Positions 6,241-13,358 of a stretch of DNA of 13,403 nucleotides are shown here, one piece after another. The notes beneath the pieces were generated by a model. The model ran no database searches and was not told where the DNA came from. It worked only from the letters and a program-made list of their open reading frames with translations. Within the stretch, counting starts at the first letter, position 1, and each line of letters opens with the position of its first letter. A program made the position numbers and the translations under genes. The DNA comes from an uncultured Pseudomonadota bacterium (GTDB lineage Bacteria; Lernaellota; Lernaellaia; Lernaellales; Lernaellaceae), in assembly GCA_937967875.1 (NCBI GenBank), contig CALBTQ010000132.1, forward strand, positions 1 to 13,403, written 5' to 3'.

Positions 6241-6999
6241 TCACTCGATCGGGATTTCCTCGTCCTCGATCTGCATTTCCTCGACCGCCGCGGCGACCGC
6301 CATCGCGTGCCTGTTGGTGATTTCCGGCGGCCAATGGAATTTAAACAGCTCGTCCAGCGTGCGGATGTACGCCGAAAAGCGCTCTTCGCCCTCGCCGATG
6401 AACGAGATGATCCTGATGCCCGCGCCGTATGCGTGGTCCAGATCGTCCGGGTCGCATTCGAAGGTCGCCACCACTTCGCCGAGGCAGAAAATCGGCTCCT
6501 GCAACGCCGGCGCGGCCAGCTTCAGCTCGAACTGTTTGCCCACCGGCAGCGGCCGCCCGGTGCGTACGTACAACCCGCTCGCCGAAACGTCGGCCGTCGC
6601 CGCGTCCAGCAGGTCGAGCACGTCTTCGTTGTGGATTTCCAGAATGTCCGCAAAACGCTTGTCCTTGCGGCGTTCCATTTCGTACTGGATCAAGCCGATG
6701 ACGAACTTCGTGTATTCCTCGGGCGGCTCCTGCAGCGCCACGCCCAACTGGTACTTGTTTTTCGCCAGCGCCGGCAGATCGCGCCGCCAGGCGATGCGCC
6801 CGGTGAGCTTCATGGTCGGCTTCGATGGAATATTCAAATGAATGTCCACGTTCGTGCCCGGATCGATTTTCCGGTTCGTGGTCAGTCCCAGGCCGCCCTG
6901 CGCCAGGTCCTGCACAAATCCGAAAAATTCCGAGGTCTGCGTCATCACCTTGGCCAACAGGTTTTTCGCTACGCGCTTCTGATAACGATGCTCTTCCAC
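6241..6999 (-). CDS. Tandem PilZ-domain protein (c-di-GMP receptor)
   Basis: A 252 aa soluble protein with two PilZ domains. Domain 1 (about 4-105): RxxxR at R5-R9 and D31-L-A-Q-G-G36, a variant of the DxSxxG motif with Ala for Ser. Domain 2 (about 108-222): RxxxR at R111-R115 and D137-V-S-A-S-G142, a canonical motif. Established knowledge: these two motifs bind cyclic di-GMP and PilZ proteins control motility, secretion or exopolysaccharide. The second domain should bind; the first may be weaker or structural. The start is GTG at 6997-6999, supported by AGGAG six bases upstream. It lies 68 bp after rlmB on the same strand, so co-transcription is likely. The output target is unknown; the pseudopilin gene nearby is only a suggestion. 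Confidence 0.88.
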   Translation of the reverse strand: MEEHRYQKRVAKNLLAKVMTQTSEFFGFVQDLAQGGLGLTTNRKIDPGTNVDIHLNIPSKPTMKLTGRIAWRRDLPALAKNKYQLGVALQEPPEEYTKFVIGLIQYEMERRKDKRFADILEIHNEDVLDLLDAATADVSASGLYVRTGRPLPVGKQFELKLAAPALQEPIFCLGEVVATFECDPDDLDHAYGAGIRIISFIGEGEERFSAYIRTLDELFKFHWPPEITNRHAMAVAAAVEEMQIEDEEIPIE

Positions 7000-7005
7000 C
7001 CCGTT

Positions 7006-7010
7006 CTCCT
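7006..7010 (-). promoter_or_regulatory. Ribosome binding site supporting the GTG start of the PilZ gene
   Basis: AGGAG on the minus strand, six bases before the GTG at 6997-6999. No in-frame ATG with a ribosome site competes. Confidence 0.75.
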
Positions 7011-7067
7011 TTATTCATCCAAGGTCGTTCGCGGATAATCCAACGGTACTCTCGATTGATGTCGTCT

Positions 7068-7820
7068 TTACTTATCGGTCGCTCGGCCTTTTTGGTGAAA
7101 TACTTCATATAGGGCCACCGCGCAGGCTTGCCCCACATTTAGACTTTCAATCGGCCCATTCGCGTTCAGATGCACCAGCTCGTCGCAGGTCTGCGCCACC
7201 AGGCGTCGCATCCCTTCGCCCTCGGAGCCCAGCACCAGAACCACCTTGCCGCGCAGATCCGCCGCGCCGATCGCCCGCGCGCCCTCGACCGCCAGACCGT
7301 ACACCCAGAAGCCCGCTTGTTGCAGTTGCTCCAGCGCGCGCACCAGGTTCGTTTCCCGCGCGATCGGCACCGCTTCGGTCGCGCCCGCCGCGGCCCGAGT
7401 CGTCGCCGCATTGACCTGCGCGCTACGATCCTTGGTGATGATCACCAGGTCGGCCCCGAAGGCTCCGGCCGCGCGCAAACACGAACCGAGATTCTGCGGA
7501 TCGGTCACCCCGTCCAACGCCACCACAACCTGCGCGTTTTTGCCCGCCCCGGCGAGAAAATCCTTGATCGACGTGTAGTCGAATTCCCGCACGGTCAGCG
7601 CTGCGCCCTGGTGATTGCCGCCCTGGGTGAGCTGATCGAGCTGTGCCCGTGAGGTCCACTGCGCCTTCACGCCCACTTTCTTTGCCAGATCAAGCACTTC
7701 GCTGAGAATCTTCGCCTTGGATTGGTCGACCAGTAGTTGCTGCACCTGTCCTGTTTGAAAGCGGAGCGCTTCCATCACCGGTCGTTTGCCGTACACCATG
7801 CGGGACATGCGCGGCAGCAT
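7068..7820 (-). CDS. rlmB: TrmH/RlmB-family 23S rRNA (guanosine-2'-O)-methyltransferase
   Basis: A SPOUT-class methyltransferase that transfers a methyl group from SAM to a ribose 2'-OH, most likely G2251 of 23S rRNA. Seen: N-terminal substrate-binding domain starting MVYGKRPVMEAL; HQG at 70-72; motif 1 DPQNLGSCLRAAGAFGAD with N110 and R116; motif 2 LGSEGEGMRR at 197-206; motif 3 IESLNVGQACAVALYE at 224-239, which form the trefoil knot. The 250 aa length is normal. The start is uncertain: ATGs at 7818-7820, 7806-7808 and 7797-7799 are in frame and none has a clear ribosome site. The second (MSRMVYG) matches the usual family N-terminus best. A paralogue acting on tRNA (TrmH) or another rRNA site cannot be excluded. 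Confidence 0.92.
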   Translation of the reverse strand: MLPRMSRMVYGKRPVMEALRFQTGQVQQLLVDQSKAKILSEVLDLAKKVGVKAQWTSRAQLDQLTQGGNHQGAALTVREFDYTSIKDFLAGAGKNAQVVVALDGVTDPQNLGSCLRAAGAFGADLVIITKDRSAQVNAATTRAAAGATEAVPIARETNLVRALEQLQQAGFWVYGLAVEGARAIGAADLRGKVVLVLGSEGEGMRRLVAQTCDELVHLNANGPIESLNVGQACAVALYEVFHQKGRATDK

Positions 7821-7903
7821 AGCACAAATTATGGGAAGTGCAAAAAGTAGGAGACCTTGTTGGAACGCTCGTTATACGGAAACGGCTTGATTAATCATTC
7901 TGT

Positions 7904-7932
7904 TTTACCGATATGCTTAATAGTTGTATTAT
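7904..7932 (+). promoter_or_regulatory. Putative promoter of the pseudopilin gene
   Basis: TTTACC (7904-7909), 17-base spacer, TATTAT (7927-7932), within an AT-rich stretch unlike the surrounding DNA. The predicted leader is about 45 nt. On the opposite strand TATAAC (7871-7876) could be the -10 of rlmB, but its -35 is poor. Confidence 0.35.
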
Positions 7933-7973
7933 CTTCGAAAGAATATACGTCTTATGCGCAGGCCGACAATGGA

Positions 7974-7980
7974 AAGGAAG
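7974..7980 (+). promoter_or_regulatory. Ribosome binding site fixing the pseudopilin start
   Basis: AAGGAAG just before ATG 7984. It favours this ATG over the upstream in-frame TTG (7924) and ATGs (7954, 7969), and gives a nine-residue prepilin leader of usual length. Confidence 0.7.
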
Positions 7981-7983
7981 AGG

Positions 7984-8562
7984 ATGAACGCGAGTCGACC
8001 CCGCAACGGTTTTACGCTTCTGGAAGTTTTGATCGTCGTCACGATCGTGGCGATCCTTTCCGTTACCGGCGCCGTTTCCGCCAAGTGGGCCCGGCAACGG
8101 GCGTACATCGCCATCTTCCAAACCGACATGCGCATGGTCAAGGAAGCGGCGGCGCGCTTCGAATCCGATTGCGGTTTTTACCCGCCCGACGTCTACCGCG
8201 GTGTCGATCCGGGGCTGGTGGCGAAAAACGGTTGGCAAGCCGGTGGGCACAGCTCCTCCTGGGACAGCCTCGATCTCTCCTGCTGGAAGGGCCCGTACCT
8301 GGTCGAATGGAAGGAAAATCCCTGGGGCGGCCTTTACGATTGGGATAACTATCCGTCCTCCTACACCGCCTGGGGCATTCCCGGCGGCGGCGTGTACGTC
8401 ACCCTGAAACCCTCGACCTGGGGCGGCACCGACGGTCTGCCGCCGCAACAATTCGAAGACCTGCTCGAAGAACTCGGCTGGGACGTGTCCACCCAGGATC
8501 GCGTGGTCGCCGCACGCCTGGGCCGCGAACCCACCTGGAGCCCCGTGTCCGGCCAGCCGTAA
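7984..8562 (+). CDS. GspG/PulG-like major pseudopilin (type II secretion or type IV pilus-like)
   Basis: A 192 aa prepilin. Seen: leader MNASRPRNG cut before F10, then FTLLEV with the conserved Glu at mature +5 (E14) and a hydrophobic N-terminal helix to about residue 32; GPYL at 103-106 and NPWGGLYDW at 112-120, which corresponds to the GPYL...DPWG-x-Y-x-Y region of GspG pseudopilins (calcium-site loop in known structures). It should be cleaved and N-methylated by a PilD-type prepilin peptidase and assembled in the inner membrane. C63 and C100 may form a disulfide. It is longer than typical GspG, with a C-terminal extension of about 50 residues rich in acidic residues and Trp. No assembly ATPase, platform protein or secretin is present here, so it is an orphan in this window. 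GspG versus another type IV-like pilin is not settled. Confidence 0.85.
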   Translation: MNASRPRNGFTLLEVLIVVTIVAILSVTGAVSAKWARQRAYIAIFQTDMRMVKEAAARFESDCGFYPPDVYRGVDPGLVAKNGWQAGGHSSSWDSLDLSCWKGPYLVEWKENPWGGLYDWDNYPSSYTAWGIPGGGVYVTLKPSTWGGTDGLPPQQFEDLLEELGWDVSTQDRVVAARLGREPTWSPVSGQP

Positions 8563-8703
8563 GTATCAATGCTCGCTGCCGACAAACAGGACGCGAGCGC
8601 TTCGCACATGCCTCCAAATACACATCAGCCGTGAAGCGATAATTCCCGATGAAAAGGACTTCGGTATCGACGGCGCCTGTTGGAAGCGAATGAAAGTTGC
8701 GCT

Positions 8704-10692
8704 TCAACGGCCTTCGCGATCGAGAATCATTTTCGCGACGTTGGCGCCGGATTGAATGACTGTCGTCTGCCCCGCGCCGGGCTGGGTCCACATGCCGGCG
8801 AGGAAAAGATTGTCGATCGGCGTTTGGTTGGGCAAACGCTTTTCAAGGGTTTGTGCGACCGTATGATGCCAACCGAAAATCGTGCCGCGCGGATTGAGGG
8901 TGTAACCTTCGACGGTGCGCGGAGTGCCGACTTCCATGATTTCGATGTGTTCGGATAAGCCGGGAAGGAACTGTTCGGCCCGCTCGATCAGCACAAGCGC
9001 CGCTTCCGTTTTCAGGTCGATATAGTCGCCGTAGTCCTCGTGCCAATGCCAATCGTTTTCCCAATCGTACGGCAATACGGCGGTCAATTGCATGGTGTTT
9101 TTCCCCGCCGGCGCCAAGGTCGGATCGACGGCCGAATAATTGACCACCGCGCCGGGCACGCGCTCGATATCGCCCAGCAGCATGGCTTCCATGTTTTCCT
9201 GGGCATTGTAGGTGTCGGAGAAGTAGATTTCGTGACTGCCGTCGAAAGCGTCGCGGTAGTCGTGATCGACGCCGAGGTACACGGTAAAGGTGGACAAGCC
9301 GATGGTCATATCGTCCAACGCGTTCAGATAGTCGGCCGGCAAATGCTCGGCGCCGACCATGGTATGGAGAGTGTCGGGAGCGTTGGCGTTGGAAACGATG
9401 TAACGACCCGAATAGCAACCGTCATCGAGCGTGCGAACGCGTACGGCTCGGTTCCCTTCGATGTCGATTTTCGTGGCGCGGGCGCCGAGTCGAATCGTGC
9501 CGCCGTTTTCCTCGACGACCTGAGCCATCGCGTCGGTGACGGCGCCGGAACCGCCTTCAATGTAATAGCAGCCATGACGGTGGTAGTTGTTCCACATCAC
9601 GGTGAACATCAGGGCGGAAAGATTGTCCATATCGACGCCGAGGAACATCCCCAACTGAGTCCAGATGGCCATCAGCGGTTCGTTGGATGTGTAATCGGTC
9701 AACATCTGGGATACGGTCCGACTTTTCAACTTGAGCAGGTTGAGGGCGGTGTTCAGGTTTTTGACGATGGTCAACAGATCGTCGATCGAAACGGTCCCCG
9801 CCATGATGTTGTTGATCGCGCCAAAGACGATATCGTAGCCGGCCATATCGTCCCACAGGCGATCGATGTTGGCGGATTCCTCCGGGAATGAATCCTTCAA
9901 CACCTGCCGATACTCTTCGACATCGGCGGGAACGGCAAGGCGGATCCCCGGCCAAACCGCAACGTACAGAGGATCCAGCCGCAACGGTGTGATTTTATCG
10001 ATGATCCCCAGTTGTTCGAAAACGACGCGGTTCATGCCGTCGGGCGGGTCGAGCGCATCCATCGCATGAAGACCGATTTCCAATGTGTAGTCGCCGCGTT
10101 GGAAGGTGCCGATGCATCCGCCGATCTTATAATGCTGTTCGAGAACGGCCACGGAAAGGCCGTTTCGCGCCAATTTTGCCGCGGCGGCCAACCCGCCGCC
10201 GCCGGCGCCGATAATAACGACGTCAAAATCCTCGGTTGAGGCGCACGCAGGACTGGCGACTTCTTCGTAGCCGTGGCACATCCGGCAGTCGGAGGGCGAG
10301 CGATAGGCGATGCCGGTATGGGCATCGGTATGGCACCTTGAACAATCGCCGTTCGCATGACCTGCCGGGCGGGTCGATGCGCCGTTGGGTCCGTGACATG
10401 TCACGCAAGAGGCGCCGATAAAGCCTTGATCGTGGGCGTCGGCATGACAGACGGTACAGCCGGCGTTTTTCCAACCGGCGTGGTCTGCCGTCAATCTCAT
10501 CGAATTCACGCCAGGGGTTGCCGAGGAAACGGCGTCCATCGTGTTTTCATTTTCGTCATTGTCGTTATCGTCGTCGGCTGACGATTGCGGGGCGTCATTG
10601 TCGTCATCGTCGGCCATAGTGCCGCAGGCGCCGATTAATAACGGCAACATCAAACCAAGCAACAACAAACAGTTGCGTGTGAATACCGGCAT
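8704..10692 (-). CDS. Lipoprotein tetraheme flavocytochrome: cytochrome c segment fused to RetSat/CrtISO-type FAD oxidoreductase
   Basis: A 662 aa predicted membrane-anchored periplasmic or surface redox enzyme. Seen in order: signal peptide with lipobox IGAC (Cys23, one Arg, so Sec rather than Tat); Asp-rich linker 28-50; tetraheme segment with CxxCH at C79-H83, C96-H100, C117-H121 and C136-H140; four other histidines (H71, H87, H112, H125), enough for bis-His ligation of all four hemes; FAD fold from about 156 with GxGxxG (G162-G164-G167), E185 for the ribose, then GGCIGTF and EIGLHAMD as in retinol saturase/carotenoid isomerase; C-terminal FAD motif NLFLAGMWTQPGAGQTT. ATG 10690-10692 follows GGGAGG. 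Inference: hemes feed electrons to FAD for reduction (or accept them from oxidation) of an unsaturated substrate, as in the differently built Shewanella fumarate reductase. Substrate unknown. It is flanked by convergent and divergent genes, so it stands alone. Confidence 0.9.
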   Translation of the reverse strand: MPVFTRNCLLLLGLMLPLLIGACGTMADDDDNDAPQSSADDDNDNDENENTMDAVSSATPGVNSMRLTADHAGWKNAGCTVCHADAHDQGFIGASCVTCHGPNGASTRPAGHANGDCSRCHTDAHTGIAYRSPSDCRMCHGYEEVASPACASTEDFDVVIIGAGGGGLAAAAKLARNGLSVAVLEQHYKIGGCIGTFQRGDYTLEIGLHAMDALDPPDGMNRVVFEQLGIIDKITPLRLDPLYVAVWPGIRLAVPADVEEYRQVLKDSFPEESANIDRLWDDMAGYDIVFGAINNIMAGTVSIDDLLTIVKNLNTALNLLKLKSRTVSQMLTDYTSNEPLMAIWTQLGMFLGVDMDNLSALMFTVMWNNYHRHGCYYIEGGSGAVTDAMAQVVEENGGTIRLGARATKIDIEGNRAVRVRTLDDGCYSGRYIVSNANAPDTLHTMVGAEHLPADYLNALDDMTIGLSTFTVYLGVDHDYRDAFDGSHEIYFSDTYNAQENMEAMLLGDIERVPGAVVNYSAVDPTLAPAGKNTMQLTAVLPYDWENDWHWHEDYGDYIDLKTEAALVLIERAEQFLPGLSEHIEIMEVGTPRTVEGYTLNPRGTIFGWHHTVAQTLEKRLPNQTPIDNLFLAGMWTQPGAGQTTVIQSGANVAKMILDREGR
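10543..10611 (-). repeat. Asp-rich coding tract of the flavocytochrome
   Basis: It encodes residues 28-50 (Asp blocks with Asn, Ser, Glu), between the lipobox cysteine and the heme segment. It is the same position and style as in the three beta-helix lipoproteins but shorter. Confidence 0.85.
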
Positions 10693-10796
10693 TACCCAAC
10701 CTCCCTCGACCGATCAGGCGAACGATCCTGTGGGGATCATTCGATTGATAAAGTTTTCAAGTGTTGTTTCCGCTAGATGCGGATGAGAAAAGATAT

Positions 10797-10838
10797 CCGA
10801 TTTGAACGATCATTCAAATCGGGGGCGGATTTTTTTTT
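10797..10838. repeat. Perfect 10-bp inverted repeat followed by a nine-T run
   Basis: CCGATTTGAA (10797-10806), loop CGATCA, TTCAAATCGG (10813-10822), then seven bases and T9 (10830-10838). The gap between stem and T-run is too long for a classic terminator and no plus-strand gene lies upstream. It sits upstream of the nadE promoter and behind the flavocytochrome start, so an operator is as likely. A second, weaker inverted repeat (GATCC/GGATC) lies at 10724-10738. Confidence 0.55.
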
Positions 10839-10855
10839 ACAGCCGCTGGATGAGG

Positions 10856-10883
10856 TTGTGACGGCATCCGGCTGTGCTACAAT
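10856..10883 (+). promoter_or_regulatory. Promoter of nadE
   Basis: TTGTGA (10856-10861), 16-base spacer, TGC then TACAAT (10878-10883): an extended -10 with five of six matches. The predicted start near 10890 leaves a leader of about 22 nt. An imperfect inverted repeat (10840-10852 and 10865-10874) surrounds the -35. Confidence 0.55.
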
Positions 10884-10911
10884 CGCGGCGATTCACCCGC
10901 GGAGTGTAGGA

Positions 10912-12642
10912 ATGAAATTGCGCATCGCCCTGGGACAGATCAACGCGGTCGTCGGCGACCTGGACCGCAACGTCGCGCGCATGATCGCCGTCGTCGACGA
11001 AGCCAAAGCGCTGGGCGCCGAACTGATCGTCTTTCCCGAACTGGCCGTGCCCGGCTATCCGCCGGAGGATCTCGTGCTGCGTCCGCATTTTCTGCGCCGC
11101 AACCGCGAGGAGCTCAATCGCCTGGCCCACGCCGCGCAGGGCATCGTCGTGGCGGCCGGGTTCGTCGACGTGCTCGACGACGCCTACAACGCCGCGGCGA
11201 TCTGCGCCGGCGGCAAGGTGCAGGCCGTCTATCATAAAATGCGCCTGCCCAACTACGGGGTGTTCGACGAATACCGCTATTTCCAGGCCGGCACGCAGCC
11301 GTTGGTGTTCGCCCTCGGCGAGCATCGCATCGGCGTGACGATCTGCGAAGACCTTTGGGTGCCCGACGGCCCGGCGCAGGAGCAGGCCATCGCCGGCAAC
11401 GCCGCGGTGATCATCAACCTCAGCTCCAGCCCCTATCATCACGGGAAAATTACGCAGCGCGAGCGGATGCTCTCGACGCGCGCGGCCGACCTGGGCGTGT
11501 TTCTCGCCTACTGCAATCTGGTCGGCGGGCAGGACGAGCTGGTTTTCGACGGTTCCAGCGTGATCTTCGACAACGACGGCAATCTGCTGGCGCGCGGGCG
11601 CAGCTTCGCGGAAGACCTGGTCGTCTGCGATCTCGACGTCGGCGCGGTGTTGCGCGATCGTTTGCGCGATCCGCGTTCGCGCAACGATCGTCGCGAGGCG
11701 CAGGAGGAAGGACGGTACATCGAGGCGGTGCCGGTCGAGCCGGTAACGAGCGACTATCTGCCGTTGGAGACGATCGTTCAGCAGCCGTTGGATCCGGCCG
11801 AGGAAATGCTCCAGGCCCTGGTGCTGGGCACGCACGATTACGTGACGAAAAACGGTTTCGAGAAAGTTGTGCTCGGCCTGTCGGGCGGCATCGACTCGGC
11901 GCTGGTCGCCGCCGTCGCCGCCGAAGCGCTGGGCCCGGCCAACGTGGTCTGCGTGTTCATGCCCAGCCGCTACACCAGCGACGCCAGCCGCGAGGACGCC
12001 GAAGCCCTGGCGCGCAACCTGGGCGCGACGCTGCACGATCTGCCCATTGGCGAGGCGATGCAGGCCTACAACACTACTCTCGCCGAGGTTTTCGCCGACG
12101 TTGCGCCCGACATCACCGAGGAAAACATCCAGGCGCGCATTCGCGGCAACCTGCTGATGGCGCTGTCCAACAAATTCGGTTACTTGTTGCTGACCACCGG
12201 CAATAAATCCGAAGCCGCCGTCGGCTACGCCACGCTCTACGGCGACATGGCCGGCGGCTTCGCCGTCATTAAAGATTGCTACAAGCACTGGGTCTATCGC
12301 GTCAGCCGCCACATCAATATACGCGCCGGGCGCGAGATCATCCCCGAGCGCGTGCTGACCAAGGAACCGACCGCCGAACTCAAGGACAACCAGCGCGACA
12401 CCGATTCGCTGCCGCCTTACGAGATGCTCGATCCGATTCTGGAAATGCTCGTCGAGCAGGATCGCAGCGCCGAAGAGGTCGTCGCCGCCGGCTTCGATTC
12501 GGCCGTCGTCGCGCGTGTGGTGCGCCTGATCGACCTGGCCGAATACAAGCGCCGCCAGGCCGCGCCGGGCATCAAGCTCACCGTGCGCGCCTTCGGCAAG
12601 GATCGCCGGTTGCCGATCACCAACCGCTTCAAAAACAACTGA
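10912..12642 (+). CDS. nadE: Glutamine-dependent NAD+ synthetase
   Basis: It makes NAD+ from nicotinic acid adenine dinucleotide, ATP and glutamine in the cytosol, the last step of NAD synthesis. The 576 aa are two domains. The N-terminal nitrilase-type glutaminase (about 1-270) has triad E43, K109 (YHKMRLPNYGVFDEYRYF context) and C145 (TICEDLW), which releases ammonia. The C-terminal NAD synthetase (about 290-576) has P-loop SGGIDS at 324-329 and conserved TTGNKSE and GYATLYGDMAGGFAVIKD. Both domains look intact and length is normal. The ATG at 10912 has GGAG seven bases before it; the frame stays open upstream but that part has no family similarity. It is followed after 37 bp by a methyltransferase gene, probably co-transcribed. 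Confidence 0.97.
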   Translation: MKLRIALGQINAVVGDLDRNVARMIAVVDEAKALGAELIVFPELAVPGYPPEDLVLRPHFLRRNREELNRLAHAAQGIVVAAGFVDVLDDAYNAAAICAGGKVQAVYHKMRLPNYGVFDEYRYFQAGTQPLVFALGEHRIGVTICEDLWVPDGPAQEQAIAGNAAVIINLSSSPYHHGKITQRERMLSTRAADLGVFLAYCNLVGGQDELVFDGSSVIFDNDGNLLARGRSFAEDLVVCDLDVGAVLRDRLRDPRSRNDRREAQEEGRYIEAVPVEPVTSDYLPLETIVQQPLDPAEEMLQALVLGTHDYVTKNGFEKVVLGLSGGIDSALVAAVAAEALGPANVVCVFMPSRYTSDASREDAEALARNLGATLHDLPIGEAMQAYNTTLAEVFADVAPDITEENIQARIRGNLLMALSNKFGYLLLTTGNKSEAAVGYATLYGDMAGGFAVIKDCYKHWVYRVSRHINIRAGREIIPERVLTKEPTAELKDNQRDTDSLPPYEMLDPILEMLVEQDRSAEEVVAAGFDSAVVARVVRLIDLAEYKRRQAAPGIKLTVRAFGKDRRLPITNRFKNN

Positions 12643-12665
12643 ACCGCTCGCGCCTCTATATATAT

Positions 12666-12673
12666 GGAAGGAG
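12666..12673 (+). promoter_or_regulatory. Ribosome binding site supporting the GTG start of the methyltransferase
   Basis: GGAAGGAG, six bases before GTG at 12680. An unusual TATATATATGG run lies immediately before it between nadE and this gene. Confidence 0.75.
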
Positions 12674-12679
12674 CCGCTC

Positions 12680-13234
12680 GTGGCGAAGTTCGTGTTTCCC
12701 TCCTGGAAAGGCTGGCTGCTGATCAACCCGGTGCGTCTGCTGCTGCAACCACCGGCTAAGGTTCTGGGCGATCTGGCCGCGCCGGGCATGACTGTGCTCG
12801 ACCTGGGTTGTTCGATGGGCTACTTCACGCTGCCTCTCGCGCGGCAGGTCGGTCCGCACGGTCGCGTGCTGTGCCTGGACAGCGACGAAACGCAACTGCG
12901 CGTGCTGCGTCGTCGCGCCGCGCGCGCCGGCTTGCTCGACCGCCTCGATCTGCGCCGCCTCGATCCGGCCGTGCCCGATCTGTCTCTTGTGTCGCAAAGC
13001 CTCGATCTGGCCGTGCTGCTGCAGGTGCTGCATTACATGGACGATCCGCCCGGCGCTCTGGCGCAAACGCACGCCGCGCTCAAACCCGGCGCCGCGCTGT
13101 TGCTGGGCGAGCCCAAATCGCATCTGCCGCCGGCCGATTGGCGGGCTACGCTGGATATGGCCGCGCAGGCGGGCTTCGCCATGGGCGATACACGCGAGAT
13201 GTACAACCTGCGCCTGGCGATCGCGAAAAAATAA
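12680..13234 (+). CDS. Class I SAM-dependent methyltransferase, substrate unknown
   Basis: A 184 aa small cytosolic methyltransferase of the Methyltransf_11/UbiE-like group. Seen: N-terminal FPSWKGWLLINPVRLLLQPP, a stretch found in a family of short methyltransferases of anaerobes; motif I VLDLGCSMG at 39-47 binding SAM; acidic D67/D69 at the end of strand 2 (LCLDSD) for the ribose; post-motif LLQVLHYMDDPPGAL and LKPGAALLLGEPKSH. It ends soon after the core fold, so there is no extra substrate domain. GTG start with a good ribosome site. It is downstream of nadE with a 37 bp gap. No specific acceptor can be named. Confidence 0.85.
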   Translation: MAKFVFPSWKGWLLINPVRLLLQPPAKVLGDLAAPGMTVLDLGCSMGYFTLPLARQVGPHGRVLCLDSDETQLRVLRRRAARAGLLDRLDLRRLDPAVPDLSLVSQSLDLAVLLQVLHYMDDPPGALAQTHAALKPGAALLLGEPKSHLPPADWRATLDMAAQAGFAMGDTREMYNLRLAIAKK

Positions 13235-13349
13235 TCGCCCTTGCCTCGGCCTCGCCAATCACTGAAAATATCTCCTATCGGGTTTTACCGGTCGGCGCGG
13301 CGGAGTGTCGAATCGGTTGAACCGTATACTGATTGATGGGAGAATCGCC

Positions 13350-13358
13350 ATGAATTGG
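13350..13358 (+). CDS. Start of a truncated gene (three codons: M-N-W)
   Basis: ATG at 13350 has GGGAG at 13338-13342, seven bases upstream, and a TATACT box at 13325-13330. After three codons the genomic sequence ends and adapter begins. Product unknown. The 115 bases between the methyltransferase stop and this ATG show no clear terminator. Confidence 0.45.

Noticed and set aside
6076..7038. A 320-codon plus-strand frame opposite the PilZ gene
   Set aside because: It crosses the terminator at 6191-6224 and is antisense to a clear two-domain protein. It looks like a shadow frame.
7924..7983. Upstream TTG or ATG starts of the pseudopilin
   Set aside because: They would give a 20-30 residue charged leader. 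The ATG at 7984 has the ribosome site and a standard prepilin leader.
8680..8707. Hairpin TTGGAAGCG/CGCTTCAA as a terminator between the pseudopilin and flavocytochrome genes
   Set aside because: The stem has a bulge, lacks a T-run and overlaps the flavocytochrome stop codon. The 141-base gap shows no other convincing element.
8704..10692. Assignment as a fumarate reductase flavocytochrome
   Set aside because: The overall layout is similar, but the flavin domain motifs (GGCIGTF, EIGLHAMD, C-terminal LAGMWTQPGAG) fit the RetSat/CrtISO/phytoene desaturase class, not FAD_binding_2.
10837..12789. A 650-codon open frame antisense to nadE
   Set aside because: It is the shadow of a GC-rich gene. 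It has no recognisable domain or ribosome site and its composition is arginine/histidine/glutamine-biased, while the opposite strand encodes a fully conserved NadE.
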